A stretch of DNA of 64,000 bases, taken from Oscillospiraceae bacterium. Its GTDB lineage: Bacteria; Bacillota; Clostridia; Oscillospirales; Ruminococcaceae. The position numbers and the translations under genes are program-made. Position 1 is the first letter of the stretch, and each line of letters starts with the position of its first letter. The notes under the pieces are model-generated. The model was not told where the DNA came from. It did no database searches and was given only the letters and a program-made list of their open reading frames with translations. The DNA lies in NCBI GenBank assembly GCA_017828975.1, contig JAGAJN010000003.1, positions 27,979 through 91,978 of the forward strand, in the 5' to 3' direction. This document shows positions 17,397-25,916 of this stretch, one piece after another.

Positions 17397-18410
17397 TCAG
17401 TCCGAAGAACTGTTTGAGATATGCACGGCGTGGGACACGGACGGTATGCTTTCGCCCTGCTGCGATGCGGTGGTGGACATAAGTGCGCCCGTTGCGCAGA
17501 AGAGAATGTTTTTCAGCTCGCCTGTTTTCACCTTCGGCAGGAAATATCCGCAAAGCACAGATGCGCTGCAGCCGCAGCCCGAGCCGCCTGCGTGAACGTC
17601 CTGTTCCTTCAGATCGAACATCATAACGCCGCAGTCGGAGTGGTTTTTTGAGATGTCGATGCCGTCACGGGAGAGCAGCTCATAAAGAAGCTTGCTGCCG
17701 ACTGTTCCCAGATCTCCCGTGATTATTCGGTCGAAATCGGCGGGAGTTTTTCCTGTGTCCTCAAGATAACTTCTGATGACATAGGCGGCTGCGGGTGCCA
17801 TTGCTGCGCCCATATTGTTGGCATCGGTAACACCAAGGTCGCATATCTTACCGATAGTAACGCCTTTTACATAAGGCGGGACAGATTTTTCCGCTACAAC
17901 TACCGCTCCCGACGCTGTGCAGGTCCATTGTGCGGTGGGGGTTCGCTGTCCGCCGTAGGATAGGGGCAGACGGAACTGCCTTTCGGCGGTGCAGAAGTGG
18001 GAGGAGGTCACAGCAACGATATGTCCGCCTGCGCCGCTGTCGGTCAGCAGAGATGCCAGGAGCAGTCCCTCGGACATGGTGGAGCATGCCCCGAAAAGCC
18101 CTAAAATAGGAATGTCAAACCCTCTCAGGGCATAGGTGGAGCTTATACATTGATTGAGCAGATCTCCCGAAAACATATAGTCGATGTCCTCGGGTGTGAA
18201 GCCGCCTTTGTCCAGAGCTGCGGAAACTGTCCGTCGGAGCATTTCGCTTTCCGCTTTCTCCCAAGTGTCCTGACCGAAATAGCCGTCCTGTTCGCATTGG
18301 TCGAAGCAGCTTCCAAGTGGGCCTTCGCTTTCCTTTTTACCTACTACCGATGCGAAGCTGACTATGGAGGGCGTGTTTTTCAAAAGAAATGTATTTCCCG
18401 TGATCTTCAT
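17397..18410 (-). CDS. spoVAD: Stage V sporulation protein AD
   Basis: 337 residues; a thiolase-fold soluble protein that binds dipicolinate for the SpoVA channel. Recognisable blocks: GNTFLLKNTPSIVSFASVVG at the N-terminus, FGQDTWEKAE, DYMFSGDLLNQ, GLFGACSTMSEGL around the thiolase Cys position, and HAGGSGCGCSA. CGAAAGGACTG precedes the ATG. The usual clostridial order is spoVAC-spoVAD-spoVAE; spoVAC is not upstream here. Confidence 0.97.
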   Translation of the reverse strand: MKITGNTFLLKNTPSIVSFASVVGKKESEGPLGSCFDQCEQDGYFGQDTWEKAESEMLRRTVSAALDKGGFTPEDIDYMFSGDLLNQCISSTYALRGFDIPILGLFGACSTMSEGLLLASLLTDSGAGGHIVAVTSSHFCTAERQFRLPLSYGGQRTPTAQWTCTASGAVVVAEKSVPPYVKGVTIGKICDLGVTDANNMGAAMAPAAAYVIRSYLEDTGKTPADFDRIITGDLGTVGSKLLYELLSRDGIDISKNHSDCGVMMFDLKEQDVHAGGSGCGCSASVLCGYFLPKVKTGELKNILFCATGALMSTTASQQGESIPSVSHAVHISNSSSD

Positions 18411-18481
18411 TTTATCAGTCCTTTCGGAAAATTTGTATTAGTTTCTCACCTTGAACTGATTTTATACGGAATTATGCCAAT

Positions 18482-18531
18482 AAAAAAGCCCTGTGCACCA
18501 GATACCGCATATGGTATCTGATGTACAAGGC
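18482..18531 (-). terminator. Intrinsic terminator of the small Cys-rich gene
   Basis: On the minus strand a 19-bp stem with three mismatches (GCCTTGTACATCAGATACC with GGTATCTGGTGCACAGGGC) is followed by TTTTTT. Confidence 0.92.
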
Positions 18532-18548
18532 ATATCAATATATTGATA

Positions 18549-18734
18549 TTACTGCTTTGCAGCTATCTTATATTCATCTCCAAGACGGAAAAATGGACAA
18601 TTTCGGCTTCCTCCTGTGATATATCTCACATAGTCGTCCTCGTCCATGCTGACCTCGCAGCAGTATTCTTCGTAGTCCTCGTCATAGGCGTAATATGCGC
18701 AAAGCTCGCAGTCATGGGGCTGTTTATCATTCAT
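18549..18734 (-). CDS. Small Cys-rich acidic protein (DUF6472-like)
   Basis: 61 residues: CELCAYYAYDEDYEEYCCEV, then DEDDYVRYITG, NCPFFRLGDEYKIAAKQ. The four conserved Cys and the NCPFFR-DEY-KQ ending match a small family widespread in Clostridia (I recall it as DUF6472). It probably binds a metal ion. The function is unknown. It has its own consensus promoter and terminator. Confidence 0.8.
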   Translation of the reverse strand: MNDKQPHDCELCAYYAYDEDYEEYCCEVSMDEDDYVRYITGGSRNCPFFRLGDEYKIAAKQ

Positions 18735-18768
18735 AGTGTGACCTGCTTTCTTCTTTTAATTCAAGACA

Positions 18769-18797
18769 ATTGTACCACTGTCACGTCTTTTTGTCAA
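18769..18797 (-). promoter_or_regulatory. Sigma-A promoter of the Cys-rich gene
   Basis: On the minus strand, TTGACA (18792-18797), 17 bases, TACAAT (18769-18774). Confidence 0.85.
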
Positions 18798-18818
18798 CTG
18801 CGGATTTTTCGGAAAATG

Positions 18819-18847
18819 TTGACTTAACGGCATATTTATGGTATGAT
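18819..18847 (+). promoter_or_regulatory. Sigma-A promoter of the PAP2-rqcH operon
   Basis: TTGACT (18819-18824), 17 bases, TATGAT (18842-18847). Confidence 0.8.
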
Positions 18848-18886
18848 TATATAGTATGACACGCATTACATAAGGAGTGGATATAT

Positions 18887-19456
18887 TTGGAATTCATACA
18901 ATCTATCGACGATGCAATAACATATTTCATAAACAACCACATGCACAACTCGTTTACACAGACCATCGTGCCGATCATCACTCACCTCGGAACGGGCGGT
19001 GTAATATGGATAATCAGCGGACTTTTGCTGACTATAAAGCGGAAAACCCGTCCAATCGGCGTAATGATGCTTCTTTCGCTGACGGTTGCGGCTATCGTGG
19101 GAAATCTCATGATAAAGCCGATTTTCAACCGTACACGACCTTATCTGGCTAATGATGACCTGATTCTGCTTATCGGCGCACCCATGGGTTCGTCGTTCCC
19201 GTCAGGGCACAGTATTTCGTCGTTTGCGTCTGCGACGGCTCTGTTTCTGCGGAAAAAATCGGCGGGTATCGTGGCGCTGGTGTTTGCGTTTATGATAGCT
19301 TTTTCCAGGGTTTTCCTGTTCGTACATTATTTTACAGACGTGCTGGCAGGGGCTCTGCTGGGCATACTAACGGCGGTTCTTCTTGAGAAATTTTTCGGAG
19401 ATAAGATAGACGCTCTCCTGGAGAAGATCCCCCCGAAAAAGGAAAGGACTGTTTGA
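18887..19456 (+). CDS. PAP2-family membrane phosphatase
   Basis: 189 residues with a TTG start after AAGGAGTGG. About five membrane helices carry the three catalytic motifs of the PAP2 superfamily: KPIFNRTRP (motif 1), SSFPSGHS (motif 2) and SRVFLFVHYFTDV (motif 3). Members of this size are usually undecaprenyl-diphosphate phosphatases or phosphatidylglycerophosphatases. The former would recycle the lipid carrier for wall and glycan synthesis, but the substrate cannot be fixed from sequence alone. One base separates it from rqcH. Confidence 0.93.
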   Translation: MEFIQSIDDAITYFINNHMHNSFTQTIVPIITHLGTGGVIWIISGLLLTIKRKTRPIGVMMLLSLTVAAIVGNLMIKPIFNRTRPYLANDDLILLIGAPMGSSFPSGHSISSFASATALFLRKKSAGIVALVFAFMIAFSRVFLFVHYFTDVLAGALLGILTAVLLEKFFGDKIDALLEKIPPKKERTV

Positions 19457-19457
19457 T

Positions 19458-21191
19458 ATGGCTCTGGACGGAGCGTTTTTATATGCGGTAAAGAGTGAGC
19501 TGATGTTCCTTATCGGTTCTCGTGTGGATAAGATACATCAGCCGTCAAGAGAGGAAATAGTTATCTCACTTAGGGCAAAGGGCGGTATGCAGAAGCTGTT
19601 TATCTCCGCAAATGCGGGTTCTGCAAGGGTGCATATCACGAAAAAATCGATCGAAAACCCAAAATCCCCGCCTATGTTCTGTATGCTTATGAGAAAGCAT
19701 ATCGGCTGCGGAAAGCTTGTGAATATCCGTCAGGACGGGCTGGAGAGGATACTTTTTCTGGATTTTGAAGCGGTAAATGAGCTGGGCGACCTTGTTATCA
19801 TAACCGTTGCATGCGAAATTATGGGCAGATGCTCAAATATTATCCTTGTAAATCAGGAGGGGCGGATAATCGACAGCATCAAGCGTGTTGACGAGGAGAT
19901 GTCCCGTGAAAGACCCGTTCTCCCGGGAATGCGCTACGAAGCCCCTCCGAGAGATAACAGGCTCAGTCTGTTTACCTGTACACGGGAGCAGCTGTCCGAT
20001 GCGCTGAGAAATTCGCCCAACGCCGAGCTGTCAAAGGCGCTTATCAGGACGTTTGAGGGAATTTCCCCCGTTGTGGCGAGGGAGTGGACATTCTATGCGG
20101 GACGGGGCGGTGACCTGACAACGGCGGATATTTCCCGAATAGCGGAGGACAGGCTGTTTGAGGCTGTCCAAAACACAAAAACCGCCCTGACCGAGGGGAA
20201 ATGCCGGTTTTGTACGCTGACCGACAAGCAGGGGCTGTTAAAAGATTTTTCATTTATTCGCATAGATCAGTATGGTTTCTTGATGACCTTGAAGGAACAG
20301 CCGTCCGCCTGTGATACGCTGGACAGCTTCTTCTCCGAGAGAGATGCAATTGCCCGAATGAAACAGCGTTCTTCCGACCTTTTCAGGCTGTTGGTGAACC
20401 TTACAGAGCGTATCTCCCGACGTCTGGAAATACAGAAGCAGGAGCTGAAACAGTCCGCTGACAGAGAGCAGCTGAAGCTTTGCGGCGACCTGATTTCTGC
20501 TAATATCTACCAAATGGAAAAGGGCATGAACGAGATAACCGTGCAGAATTTCTACGACGAAAGCTGCCCCGATATAACTATCAAGCTTGACCCTCGCCTG
20601 ACACCTTCGCAGAATATGCAGCGGTATTTTGCCGATTACCGAAAGGCTGTCACCGCCGAGAAAAAGCTGACCGAGCTTATTGCAAAGGGCGAGGAGGAGC
20701 TGAGCTACATTGACAGCGTTTTCGATGCGCTCACCCGAACAAACGGCGAGGACGAGGTCATGCAGATAAAGGCGGAGCTGGCGGAGCAGGGCTATGTGAA
20801 ATCCGTGTCCATGAAGGGCAGGCAGCAGCCGAAAAGTCTGCCGCCTATCGAGTACGAGTCGCCCTCGGGGTATCGCATATTGGTTGGACGAAATAACGTC
20901 CAAAATGACAAATTGACCCTGAAAACCGCCGAAAAATCGGACATCTGGCTGCACACAAAGGATATTCCCGGCTCACACGTTATAATATGCACGAACGGCG
21001 GCGTTCCCGATGATGAAACCATCCTGTTTGCTGCAAGAATAGCCGCAAGGCACAGCAAGGCGGCAAATTCCGCTCAGGTGCCTGTGGATTATGTTCCTGT
21101 GAAATTCGTGAAAAAGCCCTCGGGGGCAAAGCCGGGCAAGGTCATCTTCACCAACAACAGGACGGTTTATGTTACGCCTGCCGAGATATAA
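19458..21191 (+). CDS. rqcH: Rqc2-type quality-control factor RqcH (NFACT family)
   Basis: 577 residues. RqcH binds stalled 50S subunits and recruits tRNA-Ala to add alanine tails that mark the trapped peptide. N-terminal NFACT-N domain (MALDGAFLYAVKSEL, GSRVDKIHQPS), central coiled coil (about 290-430) and C-terminal NFACT-R (GYRILVGRNNVQND, DIWLHTKDIPGSHVII) are all present. At the place of the usual Asp-Arg pair the sequence reads GLER (94-97), a conservative Glu. Older names are FbpA or fibronectin-binding protein. Confidence 0.95.
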   Translation: MALDGAFLYAVKSELMFLIGSRVDKIHQPSREEIVISLRAKGGMQKLFISANAGSARVHITKKSIENPKSPPMFCMLMRKHIGCGKLVNIRQDGLERILFLDFEAVNELGDLVIITVACEIMGRCSNIILVNQEGRIIDSIKRVDEEMSRERPVLPGMRYEAPPRDNRLSLFTCTREQLSDALRNSPNAELSKALIRTFEGISPVVAREWTFYAGRGGDLTTADISRIAEDRLFEAVQNTKTALTEGKCRFCTLTDKQGLLKDFSFIRIDQYGFLMTLKEQPSACDTLDSFFSERDAIARMKQRSSDLFRLLVNLTERISRRLEIQKQELKQSADREQLKLCGDLISANIYQMEKGMNEITVQNFYDESCPDITIKLDPRLTPSQNMQRYFADYRKAVTAEKKLTELIAKGEEELSYIDSVFDALTRTNGEDEVMQIKAELAEQGYVKSVSMKGRQQPKSLPPIEYESPSGYRILVGRNNVQNDKLTLKTAEKSDIWLHTKDIPGSHVIICTNGGVPDDETILFAARIAARHSKAANSAQVPVDYVPVKFVKKPSGAKPGKVIFTNNRTVYVTPAEI

Positions 21192-21195
21192 TATT

Positions 21196-21232
21196 TGCGG
21201 CGTTTGCACCTTTCAGCAAGCGCCGCAGTTTT
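21196..21232 (+). terminator. Intrinsic terminator
   Basis: TGCGGCGTTTGC pairs with GCAAGCGCCGCA (one mismatch) around ACCTTTCA, followed by a short T-run. Confidence 0.85.
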
Positions 21233-21248
21233 GTGAAAGGAAGGTTTG

Positions 21249-22133
21249 ATGAAGGTCGAATCGGGAATTATAAAGCTGTCTGCGGCGATGCTTATCTTTG
21301 GCAGCATAGGGATATTTGTCAGGTACATATCGCTTCCGTCGGGGGCGGTGGCAGCGGCAAGGGGAGTGATAGGAACGCTGTTTCTGACGGTGCTGGCAGC
21401 CGCAAAGCGTCGGCATTTGTCCCACGAGATAAAGTCAAAGCTGCCTCTTTTGTGTATTTCGGGAGTTTGCATTGGCGTCAACTGGATATTGCTGTTTGAA
21501 GCGTATCGGTACACGACCGTTGCGGCGGCGACGCTTTGTTACTATATGGCTCCTGTGCTGGTCATTGCGGCTTCGCCGCTCATTCTGAAGGAACGGCTTA
21601 CCCTTCGAAAAATCGTTTGTGGGCTGGCGGCGGTTTTGGGAATGGTTTTTGTGTCGGGAATATTGTCTGACGGTCTGAACGGCGGCTCGGATATGCGCGG
21701 GATAGCCTTTGGGCTGTCTGCGGCGGCGGTCTATGCGTCTGTTGTGCTGATGAACAAGCGGGCGGGGGATATTCCAGCATTCGATATGACGGTGGTTCAG
21801 CTTGGTTCGGCGGCTGTGGTGCTAGTGCCGTACACGCTTTTGACGGAGGATATTTCCTCGGAAATGCTGAGTATTAAGACTGTGCTTCTGCTGTTGGCGG
21901 TCGGTATTATACATACGGGATTTGCGTATGCGCTGTATTTTTCAGCTATAAAGGAACTGAAAGCTCAGACAGCGGCTATTTTCAGCTATCTTGACCCGCT
22001 GGTCGCTGTGCTTCTTTCGGCGCTGCTTTTGAAGGAAAACATGGGCGTTGATATTATAATTGGTGGTGTGCTGATAATCGGCTCGGCTGTTATCAGTGAA
22101 TTATCGAGTAAAAAGGAAATAGAAATTAATTGA
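21249..22133 (+). CDS. EamA/DMT-family transporter
   Basis: 294 residues with ten hydrophobic helices in two similar halves, the plan of EamA drug/metabolite exporters. The final block SYLDPLVAVLLSALLLKENM is a family hallmark, as are the repeated Gly/Ala-rich helices and GIIHTGFAYALYFSAIKEL. ATG at 21249 follows AAAGGAAGG. The substrate is unknown. Confidence 0.92.
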   Translation: MKVESGIIKLSAAMLIFGSIGIFVRYISLPSGAVAAARGVIGTLFLTVLAAAKRRHLSHEIKSKLPLLCISGVCIGVNWILLFEAYRYTTVAAATLCYYMAPVLVIAASPLILKERLTLRKIVCGLAAVLGMVFVSGILSDGLNGGSDMRGIAFGLSAAAVYASVVLMNKRAGDIPAFDMTVVQLGSAAVVLVPYTLLTEDISSEMLSIKTVLLLLAVGIIHTGFAYALYFSAIKELKAQTAAIFSYLDPLVAVLLSALLLKENMGVDIIIGGVLIIGSAVISELSSKKEIEIN

Positions 22134-22202
22134 AAGGTTTTTATAAATATCAGAAAATGACATTTCTATTTTTATTTCATTTATCAAGCGGGGGTGAGAA
22201 CG

Positions 22203-22394
22203 GTGGAAAGACTAGAAGCATTTGAGAAAATGTTAAGCGACATTATCGAACAGTCCGAAAAGGAAAAGGCGGTTATGGACGAGCTAAAAGCAAAGGGAAA
22301 AGAAAAAACAGCGACCTACAAGCAGTATATGGGAAACAGGCTTATTTACAATCGCATACTATCTTTGTATAAGGAATATGGACTTATTGACTGA
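22203..22394 (+). CDS. Small helical protein of unknown function
   Basis: About 63 residues. GGGGGTGA lies 5-6 bases before GTG at 22203; an in-frame GTG at 22194 sits inside that site and is less likely. The sequence is Lys/Glu-rich and coiled-coil-like (ERLEAFEKMLSDIIEQSEKE), ending NRILSLYKEYGLID. This resembles short uncharacterised proteins that are common in Ruminococcus. A terminator follows directly. Confidence 0.65.
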   Translation: MERLEAFEKMLSDIIEQSEKEKAVMDELKAKGKEKTATYKQYMGNRLIYNRILSLYKEYGLID

Positions 22395-22403
22395 ACGCAA
22401 AAG

Positions 22404-22430
22404 CCCCTCCGAAGCATTACCTCGGAGGGG
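22404..22430. terminator. Bidirectional terminator
   Basis: CCCCTCCGA pairs perfectly with TCGGAGGGG over a 9-base loop between converging genes; the minus strand continues CTTTTG. Confidence 0.85.
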
Positions 22431-22452
22431 TCATTGTATATCTTAATGCAAA

Positions 22453-23526
22453 TTACTTAACTTCAACAGTCCAGCCAAACTTATCCTCGATCTTGCCCCA
22501 CTGAATACCGGTGAGAGTATCGTAAAGCTTCTGAGAGATAGCACCGATCTCGCCGTTGTTGATGGTCATATGCTTGTCGCCGTATTTCAGCTCGCCGATG
22601 GGAGAGATAACAGCAGCTGTGCCTGTGCCGAATGCCTCGTCAAAGGTGCCGTTGTCGTAAGCGGCAATAAGCTCGTCGATCTCAAGGTTTCTTTCGGTCA
22701 CCTTGTAGCCCATGGAGCGTAGCAGCTCAATGCAGGACTTTCTTGTGATACCGCCCAGAATGGAGCCTCTGTCAAGGCTGGGGGTGATGACTTCGCCGTT
22801 CAGAACGAAGAATACGTTCATTGCGCCGACTTCCTCGATATACTTTCTGTGAACGCCGTCCAGCCAGAGAACCTGTGCGTAGCCTTCCTTCTCGGCTTCT
22901 TCCTGTGCCTTCATGGAGATAGCGTAGTTAGCGGCAGCCTTTGTGAAGCCTGTTCCGCCTGTTACTGCACGGACATAGTTCTGCTCAACGTAGATTTTTA
23001 CGGGAGCAAGACCTGCTGCATAGTAAGCACCAACGGGGGAGAGAATGATAGCGAAAATCAGGTGCTTAGCGGGGTGAACGCCCAGCATAGGGTCAATTGC
23101 GAATATGTAAGGTCTGATATAAAGGGAAGTTCCCTCAGCGGTGGGTATCCAGTCTGCATCGACCTTAACGAGAGCCTTGACAGCCTCAACGCAGAATTCC
23201 TCGTCTATCTTGGGGATACAAAGTCTGTCGTTGGACACGTTCAGTCTTGCCATATTCTGGTCGGGTCTGAACAGCTGTATTTTTCCCGAGGCGGTACGGT
23301 AAGCCTTCATTCCCTCAAAGTCAGCCTGACCATAGTGCAGACACATTGCGGAGGGGTCCAGGGGTATCGGTCCGTAGGGGACGATGCGGGGGTCGTGCCA
23401 ACCCTGTCCTTCATCGTAATTCATCAGAAACATGTGGTCGGTGAAGATCTTTCCGAAGCCGAGCTTGCTCTGATCAGCAGGCTTCTCCTTAGGAGAGGTC
23501 GTTAAAGTGATTTTGATTTCCTGCAT
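22453..23526 (-). CDS. ilvE: Branched-chain amino-acid aminotransferase
   Basis: 357 residues, the size of class II branched-chain aminotransferases. The PLP enzyme interconverts Leu, Ile and Val with their 2-oxo acids, using glutamate. Signatures: LHYGQADFEGMKAYR, the PLP-lysine region GGTGFTKAAANYA, IEEVGAMNVFFV and the phosphate-binding GILGGITRKS-like loop (SILGGITRKSCIELL). AAGGAAG precedes the ATG. It stands alone with its own promoter. A long open frame on the opposite strand is a shadow. Confidence 0.96.
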   Translation of the reverse strand: MQEIKITLTTSPKEKPADQSKLGFGKIFTDHMFLMNYDEGQGWHDPRIVPYGPIPLDPSAMCLHYGQADFEGMKAYRTASGKIQLFRPDQNMARLNVSNDRLCIPKIDEEFCVEAVKALVKVDADWIPTAEGTSLYIRPYIFAIDPMLGVHPAKHLIFAIILSPVGAYYAAGLAPVKIYVEQNYVRAVTGGTGFTKAAANYAISMKAQEEAEKEGYAQVLWLDGVHRKYIEEVGAMNVFFVLNGEVITPSLDRGSILGGITRKSCIELLRSMGYKVTERNLEIDELIAAYDNGTFDEAFGTGTAAVISPIGELKYGDKHMTINNGEIGAISQKLYDTLTGIQWGKIEDKFGWTVEVK

Positions 23527-23579
23527 TGAAAAAACTTCCTTCCGTAAACGGCAATTGCCGATTTATATACTATAATGTT

Positions 23580-23608
23580 ATTATAACAAATTTTTTCCCC
23601 ATTTACAA
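23580..23608 (-). promoter_or_regulatory. Sigma-A promoter of ilvE
   Basis: On the minus strand, TTGTAA (23603-23608), 17 bases, TATAAT (23580-23585). Confidence 0.75.
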
Positions 23609-23643
23609 GAGAAAATTAATGCAAGATTACACAAAAAAACCTC

Positions 23644-23672
23644 TTGCTTTTTCATTTTTTTTGTGATATAAT
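23644..23672 (+). promoter_or_regulatory. Promoter of tRNA-Arg
   Basis: TTGCTT (23644-23649), a T-rich 17-base spacer, TATAAT (23667-23672), 24 bases before the tRNA. Confidence 0.8.
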
Positions 23673-23696
23673 AGTCTAAGACCGTTAAAATGGTAT

Positions 23697-23771
23697 GCCT
23701 CCATAGTTCAATGGATATAACAGCCCCCTCCTAAGGGGCAGTTACAGGTTCGATTCCTGTTGGAGGTGCCA
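23697..23771 (+). tRNA. tRNA-Arg (anticodon CCT)
   Basis: A full cloverleaf can be drawn: acceptor GCCTCCA/TGGAGGT, anticodon stem GCCCC/GGGGC with loop CTCCTAA (anticodon CCT at 23730-23732), T arm with GGTTCGATTCC, and an encoded CCA end. It reads the AGG codon. Confidence 0.96.
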
Positions 23772-23781
23772 ATGGTCTTTC

Positions 23782-23822
23782 CCCCCGAAGATCGTTTGAT
23801 TTTCGGGGGATTTTTCTTTTTT
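23782..23822 (+). terminator. Intrinsic terminator after tRNA-Arg
   Basis: CCCCCGAA pairs with TTCGGGGG, followed by ATTTTTCTTTTTT. Confidence 0.92.
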
Positions 23823-23826
23823 GGCG

Positions 23827-23855
23827 TTGACTTTATTTGGTTTCGTTGGTATAAT
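23827..23855 (+). promoter_or_regulatory. Sigma-A promoter of the GNAT gene
   Basis: TTGACT (23827-23832), 17 bases, TATAAT (23850-23855). The segment after it (AAAAATCGGGAT) recurs near 24515. Confidence 0.78.
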
Positions 23856-23892
23856 ATTATCAAGAAAAATCGGGATTTGAGGAGGAGAATAT

Positions 23893-24420
23893 ATGATTTA
23901 TTATAATGATGAAATAATCGTTGTCAGAGATATGATGCGTTCAGATGCACAGTATTTCACAAATGAAGAAAGATTACAAGGTTGGGATTCAACTTTAGAT
24001 AAATATGAAATGCGGCTAAATGACCAAAAAGACGGAAAATGTATCTCCTTAGTTGCTGAATATTCCGGAAACCCTGCCGGATATGTAAATGTTTATCCTA
24101 ATTCGGAATGGGGAGCATTTGCAAATCAAGGGTATCCTGAAATAGTTGATTTTGGCGTTTTAGAAAAGTACCGAAAAAAGGGCATTGGCACTGTATTAAT
24201 GAATATCGCAGAAAAAATTGCTTCTGAATATGCTGATACGGTATATTTGGGGGTTGGTTTACACAGCGGGTATGGCAGCGCACAAAGAATGTATGTGAAA
24301 AGAGGTTACATTCCTGATGGTTCGGGAGTATGGTATAAGGATAAAATATGCACACCTTATGAAGCAATATATTCTAATGATGATGACCTTGTTCTTTATC
24401 TTTCAAAGTCGTTGAAATAA
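23893..24420 (+). CDS. GNAT-family N-acetyltransferase
   Basis: 175 residues; GAGGAGGAG before the ATG. The acetyl-CoA binding motif A reads VDFGVLEKYRKKGIGTVLMN (Q/RxxGxG/A type: RKKGIG) and motif B follows with GYGSAQRMYVKRGY. The substrate is unknown; such enzymes act on small amines, peptides or antibiotics. It heads an AT-rich cluster of small genes. Confidence 0.9.
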   Translation: MIYYNDEIIVVRDMMRSDAQYFTNEERLQGWDSTLDKYEMRLNDQKDGKCISLVAEYSGNPAGYVNVYPNSEWGAFANQGYPEIVDFGVLEKYRKKGIGTVLMNIAEKIASEYADTVYLGVGLHSGYGSAQRMYVKRGYIPDGSGVWYKDKICTPYEAIYSNDDDLVLYLSKSLK

Positions 24421-24536
24421 ACTTCCAATTTTGTTTGTAACTTCGCAAGCGGTATATTACATATTCATTTGGATTTTCGGGGCGTTTTATGTTCTTAATG
24501 GTATAATGAAATCAGGAAAAATCGGGATATGGATTG

Positions 24537-24890
24537 ATGGGAGTGATTTATATAAAAACATTTGAACTGCAGCCTTTGCGTATTCATTCCGACTGGACGA
24601 TAAAGTATAATACGTTTTCCGAGTATGACCTGGAAAGTGATGATCCTGAATATGCAGCGGAATTGTGCGAGGATTTACTTCAATTGGAAAATAAAAATTT
24701 GTTAATTGATTTGGGTTGGTATCCGGAATTTGATATTAGCGGCAGTTACACTCTTCGTCTTGTTGATATTACGAAGGAAAATCCTTTTGATTTCCCTCTT
24801 GAGCAATTCCAATCCAAATCAAAAAACGAAATAATTTGCAGAATAGAATATTGGACAAACTATGATTTTTTCAAGATGTATTTGCGGTAA
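24537..24890 (+). CDS. Uncharacterised 117-residue acidic protein
   Basis: Frame from ATG 24537 (TTG 24534 is also in frame; GGGAGTGA at 24539-24546 could instead serve a start a few codons later, just before KTFELQPLRIHSDW). The protein is soluble and acidic, rich in aromatic residues (EYWTNYDFFKMYLR at the end). The size and composition recall small immunity-type proteins, but nothing identifies a partner toxin. A promoter-like copy of the upstream gene's control region precedes it. Confidence 0.6.
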   Translation: MGVIYIKTFELQPLRIHSDWTIKYNTFSEYDLESDDPEYAAELCEDLLQLENKNLLIDLGWYPEFDISGSYTLRLVDITKENPFDFPLEQFQSKSKNEIICRIEYWTNYDFFKMYLR

Positions 24891-24939
24891 ATTTGGTTTT
24901 TACTTCGCAAGCGGAGTATGATACAAGGAGGACATAAGT

Positions 24940-25512
24940 ATGAACAACAAGCTCACTATCCGCCCCGAGGAACATAAGGATTACAAGGATATAGTTTCCT
25001 TGATATTGCGTTCATTCCGTGAGGGGACCGATTATTCCGACGGAACGGATATTATTGCTTTGGTAGAAGAGATAAGGGATTCGGAGTACTATATTCCAGA
25101 ATTGTCCTTTGTTGCGGAGTTGGACGGTGTTATCGTGGGACACTTTTTGTTCTCGAAATTTCCGTTATCTCCCATGAAAGAAGGCGGACACGGCGGTGCG
25201 GCAGATACCGAAATAGTAATGCTTGCTCCCGTATCCGTCCATGCGGACTATCTCCGTCGGGGAATCGGTTCAACCATGCTGAAAATGGGCATTGAGAGGG
25301 TCAAAGAAATGGGTTACAAGGGCATAACCGTTGAGGGAAACTACAAATTCTATAACAATGTCGGTTTTAGGACTTCATCGGAATTTAACATATTCCCCAC
25401 AAGCGGCATTCCGATGAACGAACCTCGGTGTATGATGTGCCGGGAAACATATGAAGGCTCGCTGGACGGCATAGGCGGTTATATCGTTTATGATATGTAT
25501 TTTAATGCTTGA
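24940..25512 (+). CDS. GNAT-family N-acetyltransferase (YhbS-like)
   Basis: 190 residues; AAGGAGGACATA before the ATG. Core motif: VMLAPVSVHADYLRRGIGST with the acetyl-CoA loop RRGIGS, then the YhbS-type FYNNVGFRTSSEFNI. Annotated relatives act on unknown small amines. It lies in the same direction as the other small genes, about 50 bases after the preceding one. Confidence 0.9.
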   Translation: MNNKLTIRPEEHKDYKDIVSLILRSFREGTDYSDGTDIIALVEEIRDSEYYIPELSFVAELDGVIVGHFLFSKFPLSPMKEGGHGGAADTEIVMLAPVSVHADYLRRGIGSTMLKMGIERVKEMGYKGITVEGNYKFYNNVGFRTSSEFNIFPTSGIPMNEPRCMMCRETYEGSLDGIGGYIVYDMYFNA

Positions 25513-25541
25513 TACATATTTCACAAAACGGAGGAACAGCT

Positions 25542-25904
25542 ATGACAAACGAGCAAAGAGCGGAGCAGCTGATAAAGAAATACGGTTTTGATTTTGACAA
25601 TATTTCAAAAGCGGAAATAACAGGTCTTATACGGGACGAGCTTGACAATTATCGGCATGGCAGTTCGGAATATCTCAGGGCACTTTGTGGGTATTTGTAT
25701 TGTATCGGCGATAAATCGGACATTCCGCTGCTGGAAAAAGTGAAGTACGGTATTAACATGGACGTGGGCTGTATGATAGACATTGAATGGATAGACAGCT
25801 TGAAAATGGACGGTGCAGAGGGCGAATACATTCGTTCAAGAAAGGAAATTATTGATGATTTTGTTAAATATTACCTGAACTTTGAAGCGGATGATGAATG
25901 GTGA
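25542..25904 (+). CDS. Small acidic helical protein, unknown
   Basis: 120 residues from ATG 25542, with GGAGGAACAGCT directly upstream (an upstream in-frame ATG at 25509 overlaps the acetyltransferase and was rejected). Helix-rich, with YGFDFDNISKAEITGLIRDE and LCGYLYCIGDKSDIPLLEKV suggesting HEAT-like repeats. No family recognised. Closely follows the acetyltransferase, so likely co-transcribed. Confidence 0.65.
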   Translation: MTNEQRAEQLIKKYGFDFDNISKAEITGLIRDELDNYRHGSSEYLRALCGYLYCIGDKSDIPLLEKVKYGINMDVGCMIDIEWIDSLKMDGAEGEYIRSRKEIIDDFVKYYLNFEADDEW

Positions 25905-25916
25905 GGTGTGAATATA

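Noticed and set aside
24537-24890. Immunity protein of a contact-dependent toxin system
   Set aside because: Size and composition fit, but there is no toxin gene or secretion signal nearby to support it.
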